NCBI GenBank assembly: GCA_030442055.1 | Contig: JAUJEB010000001.1 | Coordinates: 62,001-126,000 of the forward strand | Source of the DNA: Agaribacillus aureus | Lineage (GTDB): Bacteria > Bacteroidota > Bacteroidia > Cytophagales > Cyclobacteriaceae | Length of the DNA stretch: 64,000 nucleotides | Reading direction: 5' to 3' | Part shown: positions 1 through 8,731 of the stretch, piece after piece | How positions within the stretch are numbered: the first letter of the stretch is position 1 | Layout of the letters: every line of letters starts with the position of its first letter | The notes under the pieces: model-generated | What the model was told of the DNA's origin: nothing | Databases searched by the model: none | Seen by the model: the letters and a program-made list of their open reading frames with translations, nothing else | Translations under genes and position numbers: made by a program

Positions 1-2
1 CC

Positions 3-1793
3 GTGGTCTCACCCACCGAGGTTTTTAACATGTTCAAATACCAGGAAGCTGTCCCTGAAAGTGATCAGGCTTATGGCGCAGACGTTTATCTGCCGCTGGA
101 TGAGGACCTGAAAGATCAAAGCGGCAATGGTGTAGACGCGATGAGTGCCGGCACGGAAGAGATTAAATTTGTGGAAGATACGCAAAGAGGCCTGGTAGCG
201 GAGTTCCCGTCGGCCGCTCATGCACAATTCCCTGATCATTCCTTGCTGGATTTTGGAACAGATGATTTTACGGTTTCATTCTGGGTAAAAATAAGTGCGG
301 ACGTACTGGTGCCAAGCGATCCCGTGATTCTTGGCAATAAAGATTGGGGCAGTGGTGGAAACCCGGGTTTCCAAATTGGGCTGGATGGTGCAGATGATGC
401 TGCAGCACACTTATGGACTGTCAACGTGGCGGACGGTACCGGCCGGCTGGATTGGGATGCCGACGACAACCAGACACCCAACCTGAAAGACGGCAACTGG
501 CATTTTGTGGCGGTGGCATTCGATAGAGATGCCACCATGAATGTCTACCTGGATGGTATTTTAAGACAAACTGACCCGGAAGCCGATTCCAAGGATATGA
601 CGCTCATTCCGGGTGATTTAAATGCAGCCGGCTTGCCCCTGACCATCATGCAGGATGGAACAGGCGCGTATCCCGCAGATTTTGAGGCCAGAATAGATGA
701 CATCAGGATCTGGAAGGGTAAAGTACTGACTGCCAACGAGGTGTCAGAGATCTTTAGCCCTGAAGACAAGCCTTATGAGTCAATCGTATTTCTTCCTTTA
801 AACAACAACCTTTTTGACTTCAGCGGCAATAACCTGCATGCAGCTGACAAAGGAACTGAAGAAACAAAATTTGTAAAAGATACCAAAAGAGGCGATGTGG
901 CGGAATTCCCGATTGCTGCGCACGCGCAATTCCCTATCGATCCGAGGCTTGATTTTGGCACAGAAGATTTCAGTGTTGCCTTCTGGATCAGGATCAACCC
1001 CAATATCGACATCCCCGGAGATCCGGTAATATTGGGGAACAAAGATTGGGGCAGCGGTGGAAATCCCGGATTTCAAATTGGCCTGGACGGTGCAGATGAT
1101 CCATCTGCTCATCTTTGGACAGTCAATGCCGCTGACGGTACCGGCCGGCTGGATTGGGATGCCGATGATAATCAGACACCCAATTTAAAAGATGGAGAAT
1201 GGCACCTCGTCGCCGTTGCCTTCGATCGCGACGCTACCATGAACGTTTATTTTGACGGCGAATTGCGACAAACAGATGTTGAACAGGATTCCAAAGACAT
1301 GACCTTAATGCCTGCGAGCATCAGCGCTGCCGGTTTACCGCTAACCATCATGCAGGACGGGACAGGAGCTTATGGCAATGATTTTTCCGCCTTGCTGGAC
1401 AACATCCGCGTTTGGGACCGGGTGATTACCGATGCCGAAGTATCCGAAATATTCAGCGAAGACAAGGGCAGTAACATCGGTGATGGAGAAACAGGCATTG
1501 TGCTTTCAATTGACGATCCAAAAACCCCTCACGAAAACGCATTTACGACCTATCCCAATCCGGTTCGCGGTAACATCTCAAAGATCTCATTTTTCCTGGA
1601 AAGCCCTGCAAATATCAAATTGTCTGTTTATGATATCATGGGAAACCTGGTAAAAACGATGATCAATGAACCAATGTCAGGTGGCAATCATACCATTGAG
1701 TGGGATACGACCCATCAGCCCAAGGGTATGTACTTCTACCGAATTGAAAGCAATCACTTCAACAGAACCCTACGTGTAATCCTGAATAGATAG
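3..1793 (+). CDS. Multi-LamG protein with type IX secretion tail (5' end outside window)
   Basis: The gene enters from the left edge, so its true start and signal peptide are not visible; the first in-window codons are already mature protein. Two LamG/concanavalin-A-like jelly-roll domains can be seen, at about residues 25-250 and 258-480. They are nearly identical in places (both contain GNKDWGSGGNPGFQIGLDGA and DWDADDNQTPNLKDG). The first residues (TEVFNMF, then YLPLDE) match the junction between the two repeats (NEVSEIF, then FLPLNN), so at least one more repeat lies upstream. The C-terminal ~80 residues (TYPNPVRGNIS ... SVYDIMGNLVKTM ... KGMYFYRI) are a type A sorting domain of the type IX secretion system, so the protein should be exported and anchored at or released from the cell surface. 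Glycan or ligand binding is inferred from LamG. It is followed 23 bases later by a lipoprotein gene on the same strand. Confidence 0.9.
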   Translation: MVSPTEVFNMFKYQEAVPESDQAYGADVYLPLDEDLKDQSGNGVDAMSAGTEEIKFVEDTQRGLVAEFPSAAHAQFPDHSLLDFGTDDFTVSFWVKISADVLVPSDPVILGNKDWGSGGNPGFQIGLDGADDAAAHLWTVNVADGTGRLDWDADDNQTPNLKDGNWHFVAVAFDRDATMNVYLDGILRQTDPEADSKDMTLIPGDLNAAGLPLTIMQDGTGAYPADFEARIDDIRIWKGKVLTANEVSEIFSPEDKPYESIVFLPLNNNLFDFSGNNLHAADKGTEETKFVKDTKRGDVAEFPIAAHAQFPIDPRLDFGTEDFSVAFWIRINPNIDIPGDPVILGNKDWGSGGNPGFQIGLDGADDPSAHLWTVNAADGTGRLDWDADDNQTPNLKDGEWHLVAVAFDRDATMNVYFDGELRQTDVEQDSKDMTLMPASISAAGLPLTIMQDGTGAYGNDFSALLDNIRVWDRVITDAEVSEIFSEDKGSNIGDGETGIVLSIDDPKTPHENAFTTYPNPVRGNISKISFFLESPANIKLSVYDIMGNLVKTMINEPMSGGNHTIEWDTTHQPKGMYFYRIESNHFNRTLRVILNR

Positions 1794-1816
1794 TTTAATC
1801 TTATAAAAGTCAGAAA

Positions 1817-2299
1817 ATGAAAACAATTAATAGCTTAGTTATCGCCTTGTTACTTATGACTGCCGCCATAGTTTCTTCCTGTGACGAGAGTGGTGATCCC
1901 CAGGCAGATATTGAACTCAGTGAATCCCAGACGGCTTCCGTGTCTATGCGCGGAAAATGGGGACAGGCATCGGATCCGGTTTTGCCATTCGGCACAACTG
2001 AAACTGTATTAGACGATTTTGTTATGGCGTTTACCATAACCGATGACTATAACCCCATGGGCTTTACCGCCTCCGGCGCAGACTATTTTTTCGGTGCTAC
2101 AGAAGAAGCAGGATTATGGAATTGGGAAGATCAGGAGTTTAAGAATATTAAACTAACCAATATCTCTCCTATCTCCAATATTCAGGTGCTAAAGGAAGCT
2201 TCGGAAATACGGGTAAGCTTCATTTACGAAGGAGAAGATGGAGGCAGAGCCTTCGGTGTTGGCGAGTATTCCGTTACTTTAAAGAAAATTGCCCCTTAG
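1817..2299 (+). CDS. Small lipoprotein of unknown function
   Basis: 160 residues with a lipoprotein signal peptide: hydrophobic stretch at residues 6-20, then the lipobox cysteine at about residue 22 (IVSSC) followed by DES, an acidic start typical of surface-exposed or periplasmic lipoproteins. The mature part contains GKWGQASDPVLPFG and alternating hydrophobic/polar stretches suggesting a beta-rich fold. I do not recognise the family. It starts 23 bases after the LamG gene and is followed by a phosphodiesterase lipoprotein gene on the same strand, so the three are probably cotranscribed. Confidence 0.75.
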   Translation: MKTINSLVIALLLMTAAIVSSCDESGDPQADIELSESQTASVSMRGKWGQASDPVLPFGTTETVLDDFVMAFTITDDYNPMGFTASGADYFFGATEEAGLWNWEDQEFKNIKLTNISPISNIQVLKEASEIRVSFIYEGEDGGRAFGVGEYSVTLKKIAP

Positions 2300-2404
2300 A
2301 TTTTATATTGAAGTACTGCCGCTGGTAGCACCACCAATGCTGCCGGCGGTTATTGCAACTTTTGATAAAAAAGTTTAATATTATTGAAACCCCGAAATTG
2401 CCTA

Positions 2405-4075
2405 ATGAAATTAAACGTCTATAATCCAGCACCCCTGTTATTCTCCCTGACGTCGGCGATCTTTTTATACGCCTGTACCAACGGATCAAATCAAACAACG
2501 CTAAAACAACGTACCAGTCACCTTATTGTTATAGGAGTTGATGGGATGAGTCCGGATGGTATTATCAATGCTGAAACGCCTGTCATGGATCAATTGATCA
2601 AAGAAGGGAGCCACACCCTGAATGCCAGGGGTGTCTTACCCACCAGCAGCAGCACCAACTGGGCATCAATGGTGTCGGGAGCAGGCCCGGAACAACATGG
2701 TATCACCTCCAACGGCTGGGAAAGGGACGACCACACACTGCCCGCAGTAACAACAGGCAGGGAGAAGATTTTTCCCACTATCTTTAGTGTCATAAAAAAT
2801 CAAAAACCCGACCTTAAAATGGCTGCTATCTATGACTGGGGAGGGTTTGGAAGGCTAATAGAGCGAAGCATCCTTGATTATGACCGGAATGGAGAAGACG
2901 AAGATATCACTGCCAAACTGGCCATCGATTATATTAAATCGGAGCAGCCGCACTTCCTGTTTGTGCATCTCGATCATGTAGATCATGCCGGACATCACTA
3001 CGGGCACAAGACATCGGATTACTATAAATCGGTGACAAAAGCCGATAAATTAATAGGCGAAATCATACAGGCCTCCAAAGATGCAGGATTATTCGAGGAA
3101 ACAATTTTTATTGTTTCGGCAGATCACGGTGGCATCGGCTATGGCCACGGCGGAGAGACATTGGACGAGATAGAAATACCATTTATCATCTATGGCAAGG
3201 GAATCAAAAAAAACAAACGCATCAGTCAGGAGGTTTATCAATATGACAATGCTGCCACGGTGGCCTATGCGTTTGGTTTAAAGCAACCATATGCATGGAT
3301 CGGAAAACCCGTGAAGAGTGTATTTGAAGGAAATCCGGACCCGGTTTTGGATAAAAATACGGTCGTACGGGTACCTGCCCCCGTTATCATACCCAAGCCA
3401 AATTTGTACGAACCTGCCGGAGGGTTATTTATTGATGAAAATGCAGTGTTAAAGATCGAGTCATCCGATGAGGTAAAAGTGAGATATACATTGGACGGAC
3501 AGGAGCCTACCGAAAATTCACCGGTTTACAGCGATCCCATAACCCTGGATAAAACTACAGTCGTTATGGCCCGGGCGTTTGGCGCCGGTCAGGAAACAAG
3601 CCGAACAGCTAAAGCCTATTTCCGGGTAGTTCATTCCGATAATGGCAATGGCGTACGATATGATTACTTTGAAGGTACCGGTTGGCACTCCTTACCCCTG
3701 TTTGAAAAATTAAAACCTCTTAAGTCAGGAAGCAGTTTTCAGATTAGAATTGATAGCATCAACGACAGGAAGGACCAGTTCGCAATCCGGTATTCAACCT
3801 ACCTAAAAATTGAACAGGCGGGATCCTACAAGTTTTACCTCGTCTCGGATGACGGTAGTAAATTATTTATAAACAACCAATTAATTGTCGATAATGACGG
3901 AGGTCACGGCGCCATCGAGCGCTCGGGTACTGCCGAGCTGGAAGCTGGCATGGCATTGCTGGAGGTAACCTATTTTAACGAGGGAGGCGGCTATTGGTTA
4001 GACACCTATTATAAAGGACCGGGAATACCAAAACAGATCATTCCAGCCGACAAGTTATTTTTAAACAGGGAATAA
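2405..4075 (+). CDS. Alkaline-phosphatase-superfamily phosphodiesterase lipoprotein with PA14 domain
   Basis: I chose the ATG at 2405 over an upstream TTG at 2384 because it directly begins a lipoprotein signal (MKLNVYNPAP ... FLYAC). The N-terminal ~280 residues match the type I phosphodiesterase/nucleotide pyrophosphatase branch of the alkaline phosphatase superfamily. Metal ligands lie in IGVDGMSPDG, HLDHVDHAGHHYG and SADHGGIGYGHGG, and the nucleophile loop is PTSSSTNWASMVSG. In many ENPP enzymes the aligned nucleophile is Thr; here it may be Ser. A chitobiase/hexosaminidase-C-type beta domain (VRYTLDGQEPTENSPVYSDP) follows, then a PA14-like domain (YKFYLVSDDGSKLFINNQ) to the C-terminus, suggesting carbohydrate contact. 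It should sit on the outer membrane or in the periplasm and hydrolyse phosphodiester, phosphomonoester or phosphonate bonds; the substrate cannot be read from the sequence. The next gene, 33 bases on, is a PbfA-like enzyme. Confidence 0.88.
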   Translation: MKLNVYNPAPLLFSLTSAIFLYACTNGSNQTTLKQRTSHLIVIGVDGMSPDGIINAETPVMDQLIKEGSHTLNARGVLPTSSSTNWASMVSGAGPEQHGITSNGWERDDHTLPAVTTGREKIFPTIFSVIKNQKPDLKMAAIYDWGGFGRLIERSILDYDRNGEDEDITAKLAIDYIKSEQPHFLFVHLDHVDHAGHHYGHKTSDYYKSVTKADKLIGEIIQASKDAGLFEETIFIVSADHGGIGYGHGGETLDEIEIPFIIYGKGIKKNKRISQEVYQYDNAATVAYAFGLKQPYAWIGKPVKSVFEGNPDPVLDKNTVVRVPAPVIIPKPNLYEPAGGLFIDENAVLKIESSDEVKVRYTLDGQEPTENSPVYSDPITLDKTTVVMARAFGAGQETSRTAKAYFRVVHSDNGNGVRYDYFEGTGWHSLPLFEKLKPLKSGSSFQIRIDSINDRKDQFAIRYSTYLKIEQAGSYKFYLVSDDGSKLFINNQLIVDNDGGHGAIERSGTAELEAGMALLEVTYFNEGGGYWLDTYYKGPGIPKQIIPADKLFLNRE

Positions 4076-4108
4076 AAAATTCAAACATCAGGAAAAACAT
4101 AAATTGAT

Positions 4109-5443
4109 ATGAGCAACGAATCATTATTTACCGAGGGTGATATAAACCAAAGCGTATTAAGAGAAAAATGGGAAACCTCACACGACGCTAATACAAAGCA
4201 ATGGCTGGATGATGACGCCAGGTATTTTTTGCATCAAAGCCTATCGACCCCCTGCCTTGACATTGTAGAGGAATCTTCACAAGCATCTTTTACAAGATTG
4301 AATGGGGAGGCCTTTCTGGACTTCCACGGCAATAGCGCCCATCAAGTCGGATTCAGTAACCCTTACGTTATTGAAGCCATCAAAAAGCAACTGGACCGTT
4401 TGCCTTTTTGCACCCGGCGATATACTAATAGGCCAGCTATAGATCTCGCAAAAAAACTGGTAGCATCAACCGGGCATCAGCTGGAAAGAGTTTTATTTGC
4501 TCCCGGCGGCAGTCTGGCGGTGGGTATGGCACTCAAGCTTGCACGCGTGGTTACAGGGAAGCATAAGGTCATTTCATTTTGGGATTCCTTTCATGGAGCT
4601 TCACTAGATGCCATCTCAGCGGGTGGAGAGGCCATATTTCGTAAAAACATGGGGCCCACCATGCCGGGAACAGAGCGCATTCCCGCGCCAAATGTCTACC
4701 GGGGCATCCTGGGAGACGATCCCATGAAATACGCCGATTACCTGGAATATGTCATCGAAAAAGAAGGAGAAATTGGCGCATTACTGGCCGAGCCGATTCG
4801 CAATACCGATGTGGTGGTGCCTCCGAAAGCATTCTGGCAGCGCGTCAGACAGATCTGCGACACACATGGGATTATGTTGATTTTTGATGAAATTCCTAAC
4901 GGCCTGGGCAGAACAGGGCAAATGTATGCCTGGCAGCATTACGGGGTAGTTCCCGACATCATGTGCCTGGGGAAAGGATTGGGCGGTTGCATTATTCCAC
5001 TGGCGGCGATCGTAACCAAGGATAAATACAATATCGCACCGGAAATTTCGCTGGGGCATTACACCCATGAAAAAAATCCTGTCGCCTGTGCAGCAGGCCT
5101 GGCAGTCTTAAATTTTATCGAAAATGAAAACCTGTTGGAAAAGGTAAAAGAAGACGAAAAGTACATCAGCAGCAGGCTGTTGGACTTACAAAACCGGTAT
5201 GACATCATCGGCGATGTGCGGGGGCTGGGCACCATATGGGGGATTGAACTGGTAAAAGACAGGCAAACCAAAGAAAAAGCCAGCGAAGCTGCTGAACAGC
5301 TGATGTATAACTGTATGACAGATGGGTTGAGTTTCAAAATCTCTTCCAGCAATATCATTCAATTTTTACCGCCGCTGACTATCGCAAGAAATGAACTTGA
5401 CCGGGCCATAGAAATTCTGGAAAAAAACATTGTCAAAATATGA
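4109..5443 (+). CDS. Class-III PLP-dependent enzyme, PbfA-like (possible hydroxy-aminoethylphosphonate ammonia-lyase)
   Basis: 444 residues, the normal length for class-III (fold type I) aminotransferases. Visible landmarks are the PLP phosphate region APGGSLAVGMALKLAR, the ring-stacking DSFHGAS, the cofactor aspartate in LIFDEIPNGLGRTG, and the Schiff-base lysine K289 in CLGKGLGG. From memory, the pattern FLHQSLSTPCL, LDFHGNSAHQVG, SFHGASLDAIS and LGHYTHEKNPVACAA resembles the PbfA group, which eliminates ammonia from (R)-1-hydroxy-2-aminoethylphosphonate, more than ordinary omega-transaminases. That subfamily call is an inference. No PhnW, PhnX or phosphonate transporter is visible here, so the pathway cannot be confirmed. 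The protein is cytoplasmic (no signal peptide). It converges with the regulator gene on the other strand, 61 bases apart. Confidence 0.88.
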   Translation: MSNESLFTEGDINQSVLREKWETSHDANTKQWLDDDARYFLHQSLSTPCLDIVEESSQASFTRLNGEAFLDFHGNSAHQVGFSNPYVIEAIKKQLDRLPFCTRRYTNRPAIDLAKKLVASTGHQLERVLFAPGGSLAVGMALKLARVVTGKHKVISFWDSFHGASLDAISAGGEAIFRKNMGPTMPGTERIPAPNVYRGILGDDPMKYADYLEYVIEKEGEIGALLAEPIRNTDVVVPPKAFWQRVRQICDTHGIMLIFDEIPNGLGRTGQMYAWQHYGVVPDIMCLGKGLGGCIIPLAAIVTKDKYNIAPEISLGHYTHEKNPVACAAGLAVLNFIENENLLEKVKEDEKYISSRLLDLQNRYDIIGDVRGLGTIWGIELVKDRQTKEKASEAAEQLMYNCMTDGLSFKISSSNIIQFLPPLTIARNELDRAIEILEKNIVKI

Positions 5444-5504
5444 TGCCGCTCTTTTTCCCAACGATTCTGAACTAAAGCAGTAACAACTACCTATTTATTT
5501 AATC

Positions 5505-8024
5505 TTACGCTTTTAATAATTCGTCAAACGGAATTGTAAATTCTGTCTCCATCAAGTTTTTGTACTCATCGCAAAATGAATCATAAGCCTGTTTGGCAAA
5601 TCCTTTTTTTCCCAAATTATAAAGGGCGGAGCATTTAATGGCAATGGCATCCTCATTTACAATATCATATTTTAGTATGCATTCCGCAATGCGATATGAC
5701 AAATTTAGTTTGGATTTGTCATTACCTATTTGTTTGGATACCGAGGTTAAGGTATCAATTAACAAATTTGAAAAATCACCTTTATAAGCATCTACCCATT
5801 CATTTTGAATATCCGGAAGCAACCTGCCCGAGCCGGCTATAACCAGCAGTCTATGAATTTCATCTTCCTGTAACCCGGACGGGAGATTTTGTTTTTCCAG
5901 CAAATATAATATCTCTATATAATCGCAATAAACATCCTGGTTAAAAGAGATTTTCCAAAAAGTACTTTCCTTGGATAATCCGATATTGCCGATTTCATCT
6001 AATAATGAGCGAAGTTTACTGATATTAACATTTCGATTGTTTCTGGCGCTTTCTCCGGGTTTATCAAACCATAGTGTTTCATTGAGCATTTGCGAAGACA
6101 CCCCCTTTCCATTTATTAATGAATGCAGGAAGATAAGTAAGAATAATTCTTTCAAAGTAGGGGTAAAATGGGGCGTAATATCGTTGCCTGACTTATCAAA
6201 AACCTGCAAACCTCCGAATAAATAGATCGATGAAATCTTTTGTTTGTGTTGCAGAGAACCTAAAACCACCGGGTTATAATTGAAGGGATTGACCTCGGTC
6301 ACCACCGCGGTGCGGCTTCTCCTGTATCGCAGGAAAACAATAAAAATAACGGCGAAAAGCAACAAATAAAATATGAAGGTCCAAAATTTTGACAAGCCGT
6401 TGGCGGATACTTCGCTCTGGTAAACCTCCTCCGGCAGTAAAGGTGGATACGCGAGTGAATAAAGGTTCAGCTCTGAATCATGAACAGTAATGGCTAAAAG
6501 CTCAGAATTTTCTCTGTTCAAAAATAGATTGCACCAGGATTTTGTATCTAAAAATTTATAAGGTATGGAATCGGCTAAAATATGTTTTTCAGGAGTGTTA
6601 AGAACAAAGCTGGCTAACCTTAGGGATGTTTCAAAATGACTGCTATTGTATAATAAAGTAACAAACTTGCCCAATGCCGGATCAAATATCAGGTTATAAC
6701 AGGGTACTAAACCCGAAGTATTCTCTATAGACCAATGGCTGTCAACAGACATGTCTCCAAGATTAATCGTATACAGATCATGATAAAACTGGGGTGAAAG
6801 CTCTTGTCGCCCCGATTTACTTCCGTATCCGCCGAAGATCAAAATTCTGCTTCTATCGAGCAATCCTAAGCTGCTTAAATATCTGGGAGGAATTTGTTCC
6901 CCCACACCAAGCTTTTCCCAGGTCTCTTTTCGATGGTTAAAACGGTTTAACAAACTTTTATATTTGTAATGACCATATCCGCCAAAAGTGATAAGCGAGG
7001 AATCCAGCGGAGAAATAAATTTCGTGTGATGCCAAAAATCGGGCTCAACGCAATCTTCACCGGAATGAGACCATTTTCGAGTAACAATATTAAATTTGTT
7101 GATATAATTTTTGTTAAAATCATATGACCATAGTTCGTCAGTATGAGAATTGTATAAAACCTGATTGTTTTTACAATAAAAGGGCGCGCCACCCAAATAT
7201 TTAAGGGTATCCAGTTTCCTGGAGTTAGCGTCATAAATATACACAGCCTTATCCTCTACAAAGAAAACCTGCCCGGTTGCATCATTTTGTGTCACACCTA
7301 ATAAATTATTGAACTGAATTTTTTCAGTGTGATTCCATTGGATGTGCCTGTCAATCAACCAGGATGGATTCAACACTGCTGCCGGGGCGTTGTCAATCTC
7401 GTCATAAACATTTTTTGAACCGTGTTTGGACAATTTCCAGTGCCTGAATAATCTTTGCTGGTCGTCATATAATCGAATGTCATTTAAGGTCATAGGCGAC
7501 ACATTAGCGTTTAAGAAGGAGGCATAGTTGCAAGCACCAAAAATGATATTCAGGTCGGAAAGATCTGGCAGATCGTCAAACATCATTACTTTTTCATAAT
7601 TGTTAAGGGAGAAGGAAAGCCGGGCATTCTGCGGATCGATACGAAACTTCACTTTCAACCATTGATTAAACTCACCGTTCGGGATATCCTTCCATTGATA
7701 TGATATAAGGGTGGTATCTTTCAAAATCAGCCAGAAATTAATAGAGTCCGAAGCAAGATTGGAAACGAAGTCTATATTATTTTTTTGATCGCCTATCAAG
7801 CGAAATATGTAGCCGTAGTGACCGTCACCTTTCCTGAACTTGGCGTCAAATTCTAAGGTAAAGCCCCTGGAAAGATTAAATGACCCACCGGGATTTAAGT
7901 TTAGCGAGGTCCTTTTGTCCTTTATTACTTCATGTGAAGAAAAATAAAGTCCGGATAAAGGAGTCTCCTGGCCAATGAGTGTGCCACTGGTAAAAAGTAC
8001 TAAAAGCAAGGAAAGTATTTTCAT
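5505..8024 (-). CDS. Membrane-spanning one-component regulator: LamG/kelch sensor, winged helix, BTAD-like TPR
   Basis: 839 residues. A signal peptide (residues 1-18, ending LIGQE) is followed by a LamG-like region at about 35-210 and a kelch-type region at about 230-520 (GGAPFYCKNN, ITFGGYGHYKYKSLLNRFN, ILIFGGYGSKSGRQ). A single membrane helix at about 545-566 ends in the positive stop RYRRSR. The cytoplasmic part starts with a winged helix of the OmpR/SARP kind (SIYLFGGLQVFDKSG ... LTPTLKELFLLIFL-like helices) at about 595-690. The last ~140 residues form a helical TPR/BTAD-like segment (NEWVDAYKGDFSNLL, YRIAECILKYDIVNEDAI). The architecture suggests that ligand binding in the periplasm is passed directly to a membrane-held transcription factor. 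It is divergent from the SusC-SusD operon starting at 8732, its most likely target, and convergent with the PbfA-like gene. Confidence 0.85.
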   Translation of the reverse strand: MKILSLLLVLFTSGTLIGQETPLSGLYFSSHEVIKDKRTSLNLNPGGSFNLSRGFTLEFDAKFRKGDGHYGYIFRLIGDQKNNIDFVSNLASDSINFWLILKDTTLISYQWKDIPNGEFNQWLKVKFRIDPQNARLSFSLNNYEKVMMFDDLPDLSDLNIIFGACNYASFLNANVSPMTLNDIRLYDDQQRLFRHWKLSKHGSKNVYDEIDNAPAAVLNPSWLIDRHIQWNHTEKIQFNNLLGVTQNDATGQVFFVEDKAVYIYDANSRKLDTLKYLGGAPFYCKNNQVLYNSHTDELWSYDFNKNYINKFNIVTRKWSHSGEDCVEPDFWHHTKFISPLDSSLITFGGYGHYKYKSLLNRFNHRKETWEKLGVGEQIPPRYLSSLGLLDRSRILIFGGYGSKSGRQELSPQFYHDLYTINLGDMSVDSHWSIENTSGLVPCYNLIFDPALGKFVTLLYNSSHFETSLRLASFVLNTPEKHILADSIPYKFLDTKSWCNLFLNRENSELLAITVHDSELNLYSLAYPPLLPEEVYQSEVSANGLSKFWTFIFYLLLFAVIFIVFLRYRRSRTAVVTEVNPFNYNPVVLGSLQHKQKISSIYLFGGLQVFDKSGNDITPHFTPTLKELFLLIFLHSLINGKGVSSQMLNETLWFDKPGESARNNRNVNISKLRSLLDEIGNIGLSKESTFWKISFNQDVYCDYIEILYLLEKQNLPSGLQEDEIHRLLVIAGSGRLLPDIQNEWVDAYKGDFSNLLIDTLTSVSKQIGNDKSKLNLSYRIAECILKYDIVNEDAIAIKCSALYNLGKKGFAKQAYDSFCDEYKNLMETEFTIPFDELLKA

Positions 8025-8731
8025 TTTCGCACCAGACCGATACTAGTTCCTAAAAATCATTAATGGCTCCCGCCGGCAACTGACTTCTGTAAAATGTTTA
8101 TTTTCCAGTCATGCCAAAAAAATCAATATAAAATTCATATAAATGAAAAGCCCGGACATAATCAATTTTTGGATTCTTTTTTTTCAAAAAAAAATAAAAA
8201 GGTCGAATTAATTGAAAATTTAGTAAACCCCGATTCTCTCATTAATTAAAAATTAACTTTTTTTTAATAGGCCTCTGTTAGGTTTGTTAATACCAAATCT
8301 GTAATAAACAATGAAAATTTCCCTGGATTTAATCCTTTCCAGCCTTGTTTTACGGCCCCGTTGTACCATTGAAAATACTGAAATAGGATCAGATGATTCT
8401 ACACAATTTGTAGATACATCTACCGGAACCGGTGCCCGAACATTCATTTCACAACATCACATCCCCCAACAGTATAGTGTAATTAAGTCTTCACACCGGA
8501 TTTTCATGGTTATGCGGTTGATAAATTATTTTACGTCACATCCCATACACCAAACAAGCAATGGGGTACGGCATCTCCATGATCCTTTGGGCATACTAAG
8601 TACAACAACAGAGACCAGATATACCATAATTAAACATAAAATTGACGCTTATGGTACGATATTTTAGCAAAAGAGCGAAAAGTTTTTGCTCAATTTTTAG
8701 AGTTCAGTATTAATCTTTTAAATGTAAACTT
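8025..8731. other. Divergent intergenic region, probably regulatory
   Basis: About 700 AT-rich bases separate the transmembrane regulator (minus) from susC (plus). A reading frame at 8311-8667 has no signal peptide, domain or sensible composition and looks accidental. The nonamer TCACATCCC occurs twice on the plus strand (near 8455 and near 8527), which could be binding sites, but I see no clear palindrome. The start of the susC transcript cannot be placed. Confidence 0.4.

Noticed and set aside
8311-8667. 118-codon plus-strand frame between the membrane regulator and susC
   Set aside because: No domain, signal peptide or sensible composition, and it lies in a region expected to be regulatory; treated as accidental.
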